Below are positions 33,516 to 42,845 of a DNA stretch of 64,000 nt, in pieces (the first letter of the stretch is position 1; every line of letters begins with the position of its first letter). The notes beneath the pieces are model-generated. The model was not told the DNA's origin. It ran no database searches and worked only from the letters and a program-made list of their open reading frames with translations. The translations under genes and the position numbers were made by a program. The DNA comes from Bacteroidales bacterium UBA5287 (GTDB taxonomy: Bacteria; Bacteroidota; Bacteroidia; Bacteroidales; Dysgonomonadaceae): NCBI GenBank assembly GCA_002411345.1, contig DHSL01000031.1:1-64000 (forward strand), written 5' to 3'.

Positions 33516-34208
33516 ATGAAGTTTAAAAACGTATTTATAGATTGGGATGACACGCTTTGGGATATCCACCGAAATGCCAAAGAATGTTTGATGGATATTT
33601 ATAAAGAATATGGTTATGATAAGTTTTATCAAACCTTTGATGATTATTATAATGTTTATTCGCCCACTAATGAGCATCTTTGGGGTTTGTACCGACAAGG
33701 ATTAATTAAAAAAGACGAGCTTATTGTAGAGAGGTTTCTTATACCCGTGCGTCAATTTGGAATCAATGATCCCGAGTATGCTAAAAATCTTAGTGATGAT
33801 TTTCTTGATCGTACAACAAGGAAAACTGGTCTTTTAGATGGAGCCAAAGAATTGCTCGAGTATTTGAAACCCAAGTATGAGATTCATATATTAAGCAATG
33901 GATTTCGTGAAGTTCAATACAAGAAAATAGCGAATTCCGGTCTGGCCGATTATTTCGGAAAAGTGATACTATCAGAAGATGTAGGTGTTAATAAGCCACA
34001 TCTTGATTACTTCAGGTATGCCCTTAAGAGTACAAACTCCAAAAAGACCGATACCATTATGATTGGCGATAGTTGGGATGCCGATATTGTGGGTGCTCAC
34101 AACAGTAAGATAGCCTCAATATGGTTAAACCACTCAAATAAACCCTCCGAAGGATTTGAGCCCACGTATACAGTTAGATCATTGTATGAAATAATGCAAA
34201 TATTATAG
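33516..34208 (+). CDS. HAD-family phosphatase, YjjG-like 5'-nucleotidase
   Basis: The start is the ATG at 33516 (230 residues); the open frame extends upstream through the terminator. HAD motif I is D9-W-D11-D12-T13. A helical cap follows, then motif II LSNG (near 127), motif III lysine in VNKPH, and motif IV IGDSWDADIVGA. The cap and size match the YjjG subgroup, which hydrolyses (non-canonical) pyrimidine nucleoside monophosphates in the cytoplasm. HAD specificity is hard to read, so the exact substrate is uncertain. Confidence 0.88.
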   Translation: MKFKNVFIDWDDTLWDIHRNAKECLMDIYKEYGYDKFYQTFDDYYNVYSPTNEHLWGLYRQGLIKKDELIVERFLIPVRQFGINDPEYAKNLSDDFLDRTTRKTGLLDGAKELLEYLKPKYEIHILSNGFREVQYKKIANSGLADYFGKVILSEDVGVNKPHLDYFRYALKSTNSKKTDTIMIGDSWDADIVGAHNSKIASIWLNHSNKPSEGFEPTYTVRSLYEIMQIL

Positions 34209-34215
34209 TCGGGTT

Positions 34216-34299
34216 TTTAGTGATAAATGTTGGAGCGGTTGTTTTATTTGATGCTGTATGATAGCGTTATGCGACATGTCGTTCCGCCAAATCACTAAA
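34216..34299. repeat. Nested inverted repeat between convergent genes
   Basis: The outer arms TTTAGTGAT (34216-34224) and ATCACTAAA (34291-34299) are perfect complements. Inside, TTGG/CCAA and CGG/CCG also pair, and the inner part contains the 10-bp palindrome CGACATGTCG (34272-34281). The right arm overlaps the last codons of the deiminase gene. It may fold in both transcripts and limit read-through. Confidence 0.45.
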
Positions 34300-35560
34300 T
34301 GTTTTTGCGTACTAAAGGCATAGTCATACATCTGGGTCCCCCGCCACCACGCGGCAGTTCCGAGCCTTCTATTGTGATCACGCATTTATCTGCAGAGTTA
34401 AGATCAAATTTTTTGTTGATCACATCCCAAGCCGAAACTATGTTAAACCCGTATTTATCCAGTTCTTCCAGTGTGTGAATATTTCTTTCATAAGACAATA
34501 CTTTTCCCGGTGCGATGGCCAAGAAGTTAGCCCCACTATGCCATTGTTCCCGTTCCTGATCCCAGTCGTCGGCCGTTCCTCCACAAATTATTGGTTCTAT
34601 GTCCATACCTAACCTCCTCAGTACAGAAGGAATGTTGGCAACCGTTGAAATCTTTGTAGCCTTTCCGTTATCTATCTGAATATGAACTGTTTTGTATGTA
34701 TTGCTATTTAATATCATTGGTCGGTAAACCATTGCAGAATTAGTGTCAAGCAAAGTGAAAATCATATCCAGGTGAATAAAAGATTCAGGTGTATCAGGTA
34801 ATTGTTGAACAATCACATGCTTTTTGCCCGTTTTTAAAGTGCATAAGTTTTTAATTAGTAGGTCGATAGCTTGTGAGCTAGTCCTTGTTCCATTTCCAAT
34901 TAACAAGATATCCTCATTCACGACCAGTACATCCCCACCTTCGATCATTATTTGTTTATCATTTTGAGCCAAGACATTCATGTTTAGAATGTTTGTGTCA
35001 AAAAAGAGTCCACTTTTAAATATAGTATTCATGATTATCGATTCACGCAATCGCACATCATTTGCCATTTTGCACACCATTGCGTTATCTCCAATAATCA
35101 CTGAAGAATCGCGAGTGAAATAGAAATTGTACAAAGGTTTCAGAGCATAATAATCTTCCCTCAGGAAGTCGGTTAGAGTTTTAATTTTAGTCGGCATTCC
35201 CTCAATTAAAATCTTACTGAGAGCGTGTGGCGGTAGATCCATCAAAAGTTCAAAATAATCCGGTGCATTTTCCGCTTCACATATTTCAGATAATAATCCC
35301 GCTTTCAGGTTTTCGTCCTTCAATACTTTTTCCAATAAATCAGAAACCTCAAAAGTAGTACTTGCCATTTGCAGAACACCTTTCAGTTGATCATATTCTT
35401 TTCTGGCTACTGAAAGGTTGAGGATATCATTGTATAAAGCACGAGATGCATATTTTGGTGTCATGTTTTCTACCTCAGGTCCTGGATAGTGTAAAAGAAC
35501 AGCATCCAATTTTCCGACTTCAGATTGGACGTTTAAGGTGATTTTTTTTGTTGTGTTCAT
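34295..35560 (-). CDS. arcA: Arginine deiminase-family protein
   Basis: 421 residues of the guanidino-group-modifying fold. Landmarks: FTRDSSV (substrate loop), EGGDVLV, FIHLDMIFTLLD (catalytic His and Asp) and, near the C-terminus, GGGGPRCMTMPLVR with the nucleophile cysteine about 12 residues from the end. These match arginine deiminase, which turns arginine into citrulline and ammonia. Length fits ArcA (about 405-420). No ornithine carbamoyltransferase, carbamate kinase or arginine antiporter lies nearby, so a full ADI energy pathway is not shown here. Minus-strand CAAAAATA/CAAATTTA blocks at 35586-35601 give -7-like elements. Confidence 0.9.
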   Translation of the reverse strand: MNTTKKITLNVQSEVGKLDAVLLHYPGPEVENMTPKYASRALYNDILNLSVARKEYDQLKGVLQMASTTFEVSDLLEKVLKDENLKAGLLSEICEAENAPDYFELLMDLPPHALSKILIEGMPTKIKTLTDFLREDYYALKPLYNFYFTRDSSVIIGDNAMVCKMANDVRLRESIIMNTIFKSGLFFDTNILNMNVLAQNDKQIMIEGGDVLVVNEDILLIGNGTRTSSQAIDLLIKNLCTLKTGKKHVIVQQLPDTPESFIHLDMIFTLLDTNSAMVYRPMILNSNTYKTVHIQIDNGKATKISTVANIPSVLRRLGMDIEPIICGGTADDWDQEREQWHSGANFLAIAPGKVLSYERNIHTLEELDKYGFNIVSAWDVINKKFDLNSADKCVITIEGSELPRGGGGPRCMTMPLVRKNI

Positions 35561-35998
35561 AGAGATTAAAATGATTTGTACTTTTCAAAAATACAAATTT
35601 AAGTTCTTATTAAAAAGAATTTCGATTAGATTTTAAATATAAGATTCTTAATTCCGAATTAGAAATTGATTTTGATTAGGTTGATTTGAATTTAAATTTA
35701 ATGAAGAAATAGCGACTAATTATCGCAGGAATTTGGTGAGACCATAGTGAGAGGAGCAACGTAGCAATAATTGAGCAAAAATGAAACAGTATTTGACTTA
35801 TAAAATAAATATATATGAAACATTTGTGAAATATTGAAGAATATTAAAAGAGAATAAGTTGAATATAAACAAAATATGAACTAAATTGAATCCAAATAAA
35901 ATATGAATAAAATAATATAAAAATACAGAAGATGATGATTGTAAAACATCTAAATATCAATTAATTATGGATTGTTGATAACTTTTTTGAAAAAAAGT
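35561..35998. other. AT-rich intergenic region upstream of mraZ
   Basis: No coding frame is convincing. It contains a 15-base sequence (35741-35755) that recurs inverted at 55164-55178, and long A/T-rich runs. The promoter for arcA lies at its left end; the mraZ control region follows at its right end. Confidence 0.5.
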
Positions 35999-36039
35999 GT
36001 GTGGAAATGTGGGGGGAAGTGGAAAAATTTGTACTTTTA
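35999..36039 (+). promoter_or_regulatory. mraZ promoter with candidate MraZ boxes
   Basis: Three G-rich units in 10-base steps, GTGTGGAAAT, GTGGGGGGAA and GTGGAAAAAT (35999-36028), resemble the TGGGN-N5 direct repeats bound by MraZ. TACTTTTA (36032-36039) is a near match to TAnnTTTG and ends 28 bases before the mraZ ATG. MraZ bound here would cover the -33 zone and repress its own cluster. Confidence 0.55.
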
Positions 36040-36067
36040 CACAAATAATGTTGCATAATTTAAACTT

Positions 36068-36511
36068 ATGATGCAATTTCTGGGAAATATTGAAGCAAAG
36101 ACAGATGCGAAAGGACGGATTTTTGTACCTGCCGTTTTTCGTAAGCGTCTTCAACTTGAAGGTGAAGAGTATTTAGTGCTCAGAAAAGATATTTTTCAAA
36201 ATTGTTTAGTTTTATATCCCGGTTCGGTTTGGGAGAATGAGATTGCACAACTTCGCTCACGTCTAAATAAGTGGAATAAAGATCAGCAACAAATTTTCAG
36301 GCAATTTGTCCTTGATGCTGAGCGTATAGAAATGGATGCCAGCGGAAGAATTCTGATTCCTAAGCGATATTTGCAAATGGCTGATATTGATGTAGATGTT
36401 AGATTTCTTGGAGTTGATGAGACGATTGAAATCTGGTCGAAAGGGAAATTAGAACATCCTTTGGTTTCTCCGGCTGAATTTTCCGAAAAAATTCAAGAGT
36501 TAATGGAATAG
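36068..36511 (+). CDS. mraZ: Transcriptional regulator MraZ
   Basis: 147 residues with two MraZ/AbrB-like repeats: FLGNIEAKTDAKGRIFVPAVFRK (residues 4-26) and ERIEMDASGRILIPKRYLQ (about 77-95). Each holds the DxKGR/DxxGR signature. MraZ forms a ring that binds direct repeats upstream of its own gene and controls the division/cell-wall cluster, of which this is the first gene. Candidate boxes are visible upstream. Start MMQFLGN aligns with the usual N-terminus. Confidence 0.96.
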   Translation: MMQFLGNIEAKTDAKGRIFVPAVFRKRLQLEGEEYLVLRKDIFQNCLVLYPGSVWENEIAQLRSRLNKWNKDQQQIFRQFVLDAERIEMDASGRILIPKRYLQMADIDVDVRFLGVDETIEIWSKGKLEHPLVSPAEFSEKIQELME

Positions 36512-36533
36512 ATGATTAAAAAATATAAATAAA

Positions 36534-37436
36534 ATGGCTGTTTACCATACACCTGCGCTTTTAAACGACAGTATTGATGGGCTGAATATCCAACCCAGTG
36601 GTGTGTATGTTGATGTTACTTTTGGAGGAGGCGGTCATTCGCAAGCCATACTAAAACAATTAGGGAAAGACGGTAAGCTTTATGCTTTTGATCAAGATGA
36701 CGAAGCATATCAAAATCGTATCCAAGACGATAGATTCACGTTTGTGAAAAGTAATTTCCGTTATCTTAAGAATTTTCTCCGTTTTTACAATGAGGATAAA
36801 GTAGATGGTATTTTGGCCGATTTAGGAGTTTCATCACATCATTTTGACGATTCAGAACGAGGCTTTTCTTTCCGTTTTGAAGGAAATTTGGATATGCGAA
36901 TGAATAGGTATGCAAAATTATCTGCAGCCGATATTCTTAATGATTATCCCGAAGAGAAGTTAGCTAATATCTTTTTCTTTTATGGCGAGTTAAAAAATGC
37001 GCGTAAAATTGCGACTGCAATTGTAGCTAATCGCAAATTGCATCGTATTCAAACAGTGCCTGATTTCGTGGATATCATGGAGCCGTTTACCTACAAAGAA
37101 AGAGAAAAGAAAACTCTTGCTCAGGCATTTCAGGCGCTTCGAATAGAGGTGAATGATGAGATGGGTGCATTGTCTGAACTTTTAGTACAGTCGTCGACCT
37201 TATTGAAACCCGGTGGGCGGCTTTGTGTTATTTCATACCATTCATTAGAGGATCGTTTAGTTAAGAATTTTATACGTTCCGGCAATCTTGAAGGAGAAGT
37301 CATAAAAGATTTTTATGGTAATGTTCAAACACCTTTTGAGATGATCAATCGCAAAGTTATTATCCCTGATGATATAGAACAGCTCGAAAATCCACGTTCA
37401 AGAAGTGCGAAGCTCAGAATTGCTCAGAAAAAATAG
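36534..37436 (+). CDS. rsmH: 16S rRNA N4-methylcytidine 1402 methyltransferase
   Basis: 300 residues starting YHTPALLNDSIDGL. The SAM-binding motif VDVTFGGGGHSQAIL (near residue 28), DGILADLGVSSHHFD and RGFSFRFEGNLDMRMN are RsmH hallmarks. The C-terminal CVISYHSLEDRLVKNF and ENPRSRSAKLRIA complete it. It methylates N4 of C1402 in 16S rRNA, the same nucleotide whose ribose RsmI modifies. It lies between mraZ and ftsL, 5 nt from the latter. Confidence 0.97.
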   Translation: MAVYHTPALLNDSIDGLNIQPSGVYVDVTFGGGGHSQAILKQLGKDGKLYAFDQDDEAYQNRIQDDRFTFVKSNFRYLKNFLRFYNEDKVDGILADLGVSSHHFDDSERGFSFRFEGNLDMRMNRYAKLSAADILNDYPEEKLANIFFFYGELKNARKIATAIVANRKLHRIQTVPDFVDIMEPFTYKEREKKTLAQAFQALRIEVNDEMGALSELLVQSSTLLKPGGRLCVISYHSLEDRLVKNFIRSGNLEGEVIKDFYGNVQTPFEMINRKVIIPDDIEQLENPRSRSAKLRIAQKK

Positions 37437-37441
37437 AAGAT

Positions 37442-37831
37442 ATGAAATTCAAATTTGATAATATCCGCAAGTCATTTGTCCATGTGTTTGGTGGAAGTGT
37501 ACTAACAGAAGGTATTTTTGTAAGGAATATTGGGTTTATCATTGCTCTTGTGATTGTTACATTACTCTTTATCAGTCAGCGTTATTCTGTTCTTCACAAT
37601 ATATCGGAAATTGAGCGGTTACAAAGTGAGTTAAAAGATGCAAAGTATGAATCTTTAGAAATATCTTCGAAACTTACTGAGGCCGGTCGCCAGGAGAATA
37701 TCGAAAAAAGAATTCAGGAAAGAGGTATAGAATTGACCATTCCTACTGAACCAGTGTTCAGAATTATATCCCAAGATAAAAAAGATAAATCGAAAGGGAT
37801 ATTTAGTAAAAAAGATAAAAGCAATAAATAA
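37442..37831 (+). CDS. ftsL: FtsL-like division protein
   Basis: 129 residues: short cytoplasmic N-terminus, one membrane helix (NIGFIIALVIVTLLFISQ, about 30-47), then a periplasmic coiled coil (ISEIERLQSELKDAKYESLEISSKL). This is the bitopic layout of FtsL, part of the FtsQLB sub-complex that activates FtsWI. Sequence identity in this family is low, so the call rests on topology and on position between rsmH and ftsI. Confidence 0.85.
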   Translation: MKFKFDNIRKSFVHVFGGSVLTEGIFVRNIGFIIALVIVTLLFISQRYSVLHNISEIERLQSELKDAKYESLEISSKLTEAGRQENIEKRIQERGIELTIPTEPVFRIISQDKKDKSKGIFSKKDKSNK

Positions 37832-37842
37832 TATTCAATTAA

Positions 37843-40044
37843 ATGGCTAAGAAAGAGAAAAAAAATAACAAGTTAATCATGGCTCGATATGGCGTGGTGG
37901 TTGTTTTTATGCTTTTATTCTCTGTCATGATTTTGTTTTCTGCTGCTAAAATAATTTTCACCCCTGAGGGTAAAAAATGGAAAGAGGTAGGAGAGCAGAA
38001 AAATGTGATAAAGGACCGAGTTATATTACCTAAAAGAGGTAATATCTATACTTATGATGGGAAATTGCTTGCTACCAGTGAGCCGCTTTATGGAATATAT
38101 ATGGATTTTTGGGCAGACGGAATAAATCAAGATACACTCATGAAATATGTGGGTGAACTTTCCAAATCTTTGTCCAAAAGCTTTCCCAGTCGCACTGCAT
38201 CGCAATATAAAAATGTGATTCTTAAAGGTTGGAGTCAACGCGAAAAAGAAGAAGCGCAAATAAAAGAGAACGAGATTCAGGGCAATAAAGAACCAGTTAA
38301 GAAACGTTCCCGTTATGTTCGCATCATTAAAGAAGATATTTCATATCTTGAACTGAAGAAAATCCGAACCTTTCCCTTTTTAAATCAACGTTCAAATAGA
38401 AGTGGATTGATTGCAGAAGAGCGCAATGCACGTAATAGACCCTTTGGCAATTTAGCCAGTAGGACAGTAGGCACTGTCTATAAAGATTTGGAAAAAGGCG
38501 GAGCGAGCGGCATCGAACTAAAATTTGATTCAATTTTAGTTGGAGAGCCAGGAGTTAAGAACCGTCAGAAGATTGAAGGCAAATGGATGGATATTGTTGT
38601 AAAGCCATCAGTTGATGGTTATGATATTGTAACAACATTAGATGCGGATATTCAAGATATTACAGAGCGGTCGTTGCGCAGCATGCTTGAAGAAACAGAA
38701 GCTGAATCAGGTACTGCTATCATAATGGAAGTAGAAACGGGAGAAATTAAAGGGATTGCCAATTTAGACAGAATGAATAATGGTAGGTATGCAGAAGGCA
38801 ATCCAAATGCTTTTTCATATATGAATGAGCCGGGTTCTACATTTAAAACTGTTACAGCAATGGTTGCTTTAGATGATGAAGTGGTGACACCTGCAGATTC
38901 TTTTCATGTAGGTACCGGAATGTTTCAGTATAACGGAAGATGGGTGCTTGACCATTATTGGCGAAGAGGACAGGATAGAGGTTATCTTACATTGAAAGAA
39001 GGAATTGAAGTGTCATCAAATATCGTGATGAGTAAAATTGTTTTGAAAGGATATAATGACAATCCCAAAAAATATGTTGATGGTATTGATAGGATCGGTC
39101 TTCGTAAACCACTTAAATGGGATGTTCCATTAAGTGGCATTGAAGGTACATCTGTAATTCGGTATCCCAATGACAAAAATAATTATTGGTCCAAAACCAC
39201 ATTGCCGTGGATGTCATTTGGTTATGAATCGAAGGTACCTCCGATTTATATGTTGATGTTCTACAATGGAATAGCAAATAATGGAAAAATGATTAAACCA
39301 TTTATCGCCAAGCAGTTTTTGAAAAACGGTACAGTCGAAAAAGAAATGACTGCCGAAGTTGTGAATCCAAAAATGTGTAAGGATACAACTTTAACGTTAA
39401 TTAAAGACATGTTGGAAAGTGTAGTAATAAACGGTACAGCCAAGGTAGTAGCTTCTGATTATTTCCCCATTGCCGGAAAAACGGGTACAGCAATGATTGC
39501 CTCTGGAGGTGGATATTCCGGTTATTTTGTTTCGTTTTGTGGATATTTTCCTGCCGATAAACCAAAATATACATGCTTTGTAGGTATTCGTAAACCAAAA
39601 GGAATTCCTTCTGGTGGTGGAATGGCGGGTATGGTTTTCAAAAACATAGCTGAACGGACATATATTCTAAATGAGCAACTATCTCCTGAAAAATGTGTTT
39701 TAGACTCAGCGCTTTTAAAAATGCCATTAATTAAAAATGGAGTTTGGAAACAAAATCAAACGGTTCTTAATACATTAGGTTTTGAATATCCAAATATCGA
39801 TGATGATACTCAATGGGTGAAAATGAATCATTCGAATAGCACAAAATACATTGCCAGTAATGTAAAGGTTGATAAAAATGTGGTACCAAATGTTATTGGC
39901 ATGGGTGCTCGGGATGCATTATATTTACTTGAAAAGTTAGGGTTGCGTGTTAACCTTATTGGTTCAGGAAAAGTAGTTTCACAGTCGTTTAATCCAGGAC
40001 AAAAAATAGTAAAAGGAACAACAATTAGTATAACTTTGCAATAA
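37843..40044 (+). CDS. ftsI: Division-specific penicillin-binding protein (FtsI/PBP3) with PASTA domain
   Basis: 733 residues: N-terminal membrane helix (about 15-37), pedestal domain, then transpeptidase with STFK (active Ser near 332), SSN (near 391) and KTGT (near 546). A PASTA repeat closes the protein (VVPNVIGMGARDALYLLEKLGL). The enzyme cross-links septal peptidoglycan in the periplasm with FtsW. A C-terminal PASTA domain is uncommon in proteobacterial FtsI but usual in Bacteroidota and Gram-positive division PBPs. It lies 11 nt after ftsL and 11 nt before murE. Confidence 0.95.
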   Translation: MAKKEKKNNKLIMARYGVVVVFMLLFSVMILFSAAKIIFTPEGKKWKEVGEQKNVIKDRVILPKRGNIYTYDGKLLATSEPLYGIYMDFWADGINQDTLMKYVGELSKSLSKSFPSRTASQYKNVILKGWSQREKEEAQIKENEIQGNKEPVKKRSRYVRIIKEDISYLELKKIRTFPFLNQRSNRSGLIAEERNARNRPFGNLASRTVGTVYKDLEKGGASGIELKFDSILVGEPGVKNRQKIEGKWMDIVVKPSVDGYDIVTTLDADIQDITERSLRSMLEETEAESGTAIIMEVETGEIKGIANLDRMNNGRYAEGNPNAFSYMNEPGSTFKTVTAMVALDDEVVTPADSFHVGTGMFQYNGRWVLDHYWRRGQDRGYLTLKEGIEVSSNIVMSKIVLKGYNDNPKKYVDGIDRIGLRKPLKWDVPLSGIEGTSVIRYPNDKNNYWSKTTLPWMSFGYESKVPPIYMLMFYNGIANNGKMIKPFIAKQFLKNGTVEKEMTAEVVNPKMCKDTTLTLIKDMLESVVINGTAKVVASDYFPIAGKTGTAMIASGGGYSGYFVSFCGYFPADKPKYTCFVGIRKPKGIPSGGGMAGMVFKNIAERTYILNEQLSPEKCVLDSALLKMPLIKNGVWKQNQTVLNTLGFEYPNIDDDTQWVKMNHSNSTKYIASNVKVDKNVVPNVIGMGARDALYLLEKLGLRVNLIGSGKVVSQSFNPGQKIVKGTTISITLQ

Positions 40045-40055
40045 ATTGGTGAACT

Positions 40056-41513
40056 ATGCAGTTAAGTAAATTGATCGAAAAATGTGAAGTAGTTTCTATT
40101 CACGGTAATACTGATATAGAAGTAGAAGGGATTGTGTCTGACTCTCGTCAGGTGAAAAGTAATTTTCTGTTTTTGGCAGAGGAAGGAATTTTTACAGACG
40201 GACATGCATATATAGGAAAAGCTATTGAAGAAGGAGCTTCTGTAATAGTTTATGATAAACCAATGATAGAAGAGTACTTCTCAAAAGTAACTTATGTACA
40301 GGTTAAAAATAGTAGTGTGGCATTGGGACTCATTGCATCGCAATGGTTCGAAAATCCTTCGCAACATCTTAAGTTAATAGGGGTTACTGGTACAAATGGT
40401 AAAACAACTACTGCTACTTTGTTGCATCATCTTTTCAGATATATGGGATATAATGCAGGATTGTTATCTACGATAAGTAATTATGTAAATGATGAACAAT
40501 ATCCAACTACACACACAACACTTGATCCTATTTCGTTGAATTCATATATGCGTAGAATGGTTGATGCCGGATGTGAACATGCCTTTATGGAGGTGAGCTC
40601 TCATGCCATACATCAAAAACGAATTTATGGGTTACAATTTGCGGGGGGCATCTTTACAAATCTTACGCAAGATCATCTTGATTATCATAAGAATATGATT
40701 GAGTACAGGAATGTAAAGAAGTCGTTTTTTGATGAATTACCTGCAGAAGCTTTTGCACTTACCAACAATGACGATAAAAATGGAGCCATCATGCTTCAGA
40801 ATACAAAAGCTTCAAAATATACATATTCAGTTAAAGGGTTAGGTGATTTCAAAGCACGTATATTTGAAAAGCATTTTGAAGGTACCGATTTAGAAATAGA
40901 CGGTCGTGAATTGACGGTTCAGTTTGTGGGAGTTTTTAATGTATATAATTTGCTTGCAGTTTATGGTGCAAGTCGACTTCTAGGGCTAAATAAAGAAGAA
41001 GTGCTTCGGATTTTAACTTTATTGAAACCTGTAGCGGGCAGATTTCAGTCCATGCGTTCTCCGAGAGGTTTTACCGCCATTGTTGATTATGCTCACACAC
41101 CAGATGCTATAACAAATGTGCTTAATTCTATCAGGGAAGTACTTGATAATAAAGGAGATGTTATTACTGTTGTAGGGTGTGGCGGAAATCGCGATAAGAC
41201 AAAACGACCAATTATGGCGCGTGAGGCTGTCGAATTGAGCGACAAGGTAATATTAACCTCTGATAATCCACGGTTTGAAGAACCAGAAGAAATACTAAAT
41301 GATATGCTTGCTGGATTAACAGAAGAGCAGAAAAATACTTCTCTGACAATTGTTGATAGGCGACAAGCAATAAAAACAGCTTGTGCACTTGCAAAGCCCG
41401 GTGATGTTGTGTTGATTGCCGGAAAAGGCCATGAGGATTATCAAGAAATAAAAGGAGTAAAACATCATTTCGATGATAAAGAAGAGGTGGAAAAGATTTT
41501 CACTCTTCAGTAA
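40056..41513 (+). CDS. murE: UDP-MurNAc-tripeptide synthetase (meso-DAP adding)
   Basis: 485 residues with the three Mur ligase domains: UDP-binding N-terminal part (DSRQVKSNFLFLAEEG), ATP-binding GVTGTNGKTTT (about 109-119), and C-terminal domain with DYAHTPDAI and GCGGNRDKTKRP. TSDNPRFEEP near residue 401 holds the DNPR motif that marks meso-diaminopimelate-specific MurE, so this organism should make DAP-type peptidoglycan. Acts in the cytoplasm. murF is not in this cluster. Confidence 0.97.
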   Translation: MQLSKLIEKCEVVSIHGNTDIEVEGIVSDSRQVKSNFLFLAEEGIFTDGHAYIGKAIEEGASVIVYDKPMIEEYFSKVTYVQVKNSSVALGLIASQWFENPSQHLKLIGVTGTNGKTTTATLLHHLFRYMGYNAGLLSTISNYVNDEQYPTTHTTLDPISLNSYMRRMVDAGCEHAFMEVSSHAIHQKRIYGLQFAGGIFTNLTQDHLDYHKNMIEYRNVKKSFFDELPAEAFALTNNDDKNGAIMLQNTKASKYTYSVKGLGDFKARIFEKHFEGTDLEIDGRELTVQFVGVFNVYNLLAVYGASRLLGLNKEEVLRILTLLKPVAGRFQSMRSPRGFTAIVDYAHTPDAITNVLNSIREVLDNKGDVITVVGCGGNRDKTKRPIMAREAVELSDKVILTSDNPRFEEPEEILNDMLAGLTEEQKNTSLTIVDRRQAIKTACALAKPGDVVLIAGKGHEDYQEIKGVKHHFDDKEEVEKIFTLQ

Positions 41514-41570
41514 TATAAAGATAAAGAATAGGTCAGCAAATTATAGATAATCGTTTGAACTGAAAAAGTT

Positions 41571-42830
41571 ATGTTGTACAATTTATTTGAGTATTTAGAT
41601 AAACTTGATTTTCCCGGAGCGGGTATGTTTCAGTTTGTCACTTTCAGGGCTGCAATGTCTGCAGTTTTTGCACTGTTAATAGCGCTCACAGCGGGTAAGT
41701 CAATAATCAAGAAACTTCAGAAAAAACAGATTGGAGAGATAATCCGTAATCTGGATCTTGAAGGACAATATAGTAAACGTGGTACCCCAACAATGGGTGG
41801 AGTAATCATTATCCTTGCTATTATAATTACCATTTTATTGTTTGGTCGATTGGATAATATCTATATTCAAATCATGATTATTTCTACTATATGGCTTGGT
41901 GCACTCGGTTTTGCAGACGACTATATAAAAGTGTTCAGGAAAAATAAAGAAGGATTGAAAGGAAAATTCAAGATTGTTGCTCAAATTGGATTGGGTTTAA
42001 TTGTGGGTTTTATGATGTATGTAAGTCCAAATGTGGTTGCACTAGAAAATACTGAAATTCGCGTGAATAATGTGATTGAGTCAGTTGAATATCATGAACA
42101 ACCAACAAAAACTACAAAAACCACTATCCCTTTTGTGAAGAATAATAATTTTGACTATCGGTCATTGGTCTCATGGATGGGTGATTTTGCAGATGAGGCT
42201 GTTTGGGTTATCATTGTTCTTGTTATAATTTTAATTGTAACAGCGGTATCAAATAGTGCGAATCTGACCGATGGGCTCGATGGCCTGGCGTCGGGTACTT
42301 CTGCGATAATTGGTATCGCATTGGGTGTTTTGGCATATGTGTCTGGTCGTGTCGACTTTTCATCATATCTGAACATTATGTATATTCCCGGCAGTGATGA
42401 GCTTTTTGTATTTGCTGGTGCTTTTGTTGGTGCATTAGTAGGATTTTTATGGTACAATGCTTATCCGGCACAGGTATTCATGGGAGATACAGGTAGTCTC
42501 ACATTGGGAGGAATAATTGGGGTGTTAGCCGTACTTATTCATAAAGAATTATTGTTGCCTATTTTGTGTGGGGTATTCTTTGTTGAGGCTTTGTCGGTGA
42601 TATTTCAGGTTAGTTACTTTAAGTTTACTAGGAAAAAGTATGGTGAAGGGAAGCGAATATTTAAAATGACGCCATTACATCATCATTACCAAAAACCGGG
42701 AAATGCAGGGATCGATGCTCTTATACAAAAGCCAATAGTCCCAATTCCTGAACCGAAAATTGTGACCCGTTTGTGGGTTATCACTATAATTTTAGCAATC
42801 ATTGCTGTTGCTACATTAAAAATGAGATAA
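41571..42830 (+). CDS. mraY: Phospho-MurNAc-pentapeptide transferase (lipid I synthase)
   Basis: 419 residues with about ten membrane helices. Signature stretches: GTPTMGGVIII, ADDYIKVFRKNKEGLKGKFK (catalytic Asp pair), NLTDGLDGLASG and the MTPLHHHY loop. MraY moves phospho-MurNAc-pentapeptide to undecaprenyl phosphate at the inner membrane. It is about 60 residues longer than E. coli MraY; the extra length is a hydrophilic loop around residues 160-205 (VNNVIESVEYHEQPTKTTKT and following), which I believe is common in Bacteroidota. Confidence 0.97.
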   Translation: MLYNLFEYLDKLDFPGAGMFQFVTFRAAMSAVFALLIALTAGKSIIKKLQKKQIGEIIRNLDLEGQYSKRGTPTMGGVIIILAIIITILLFGRLDNIYIQIMIISTIWLGALGFADDYIKVFRKNKEGLKGKFKIVAQIGLGLIVGFMMYVSPNVVALENTEIRVNNVIESVEYHEQPTKTTKTTIPFVKNNNFDYRSLVSWMGDFADEAVWVIIVLVIILIVTAVSNSANLTDGLDGLASGTSAIIGIALGVLAYVSGRVDFSSYLNIMYIPGSDELFVFAGAFVGALVGFLWYNAYPAQVFMGDTGSLTLGGIIGVLAVLIHKELLLPILCGVFFVEALSVIFQVSYFKFTRKKYGEGKRIFKMTPLHHHYQKPGNAGIDALIQKPIVPIPEPKIVTRLWVITIILAIIAVATLKMR

Positions 42831-42845
42831 TAAATATTCATCATA

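Noticed and set aside
34295..35560. A complete arginine deiminase energy pathway
   Set aside because: Neither carbamoyltransferase, carbamate kinase nor an antiporter gene is nearby, so only the single deiminase-family gene can be claimed.
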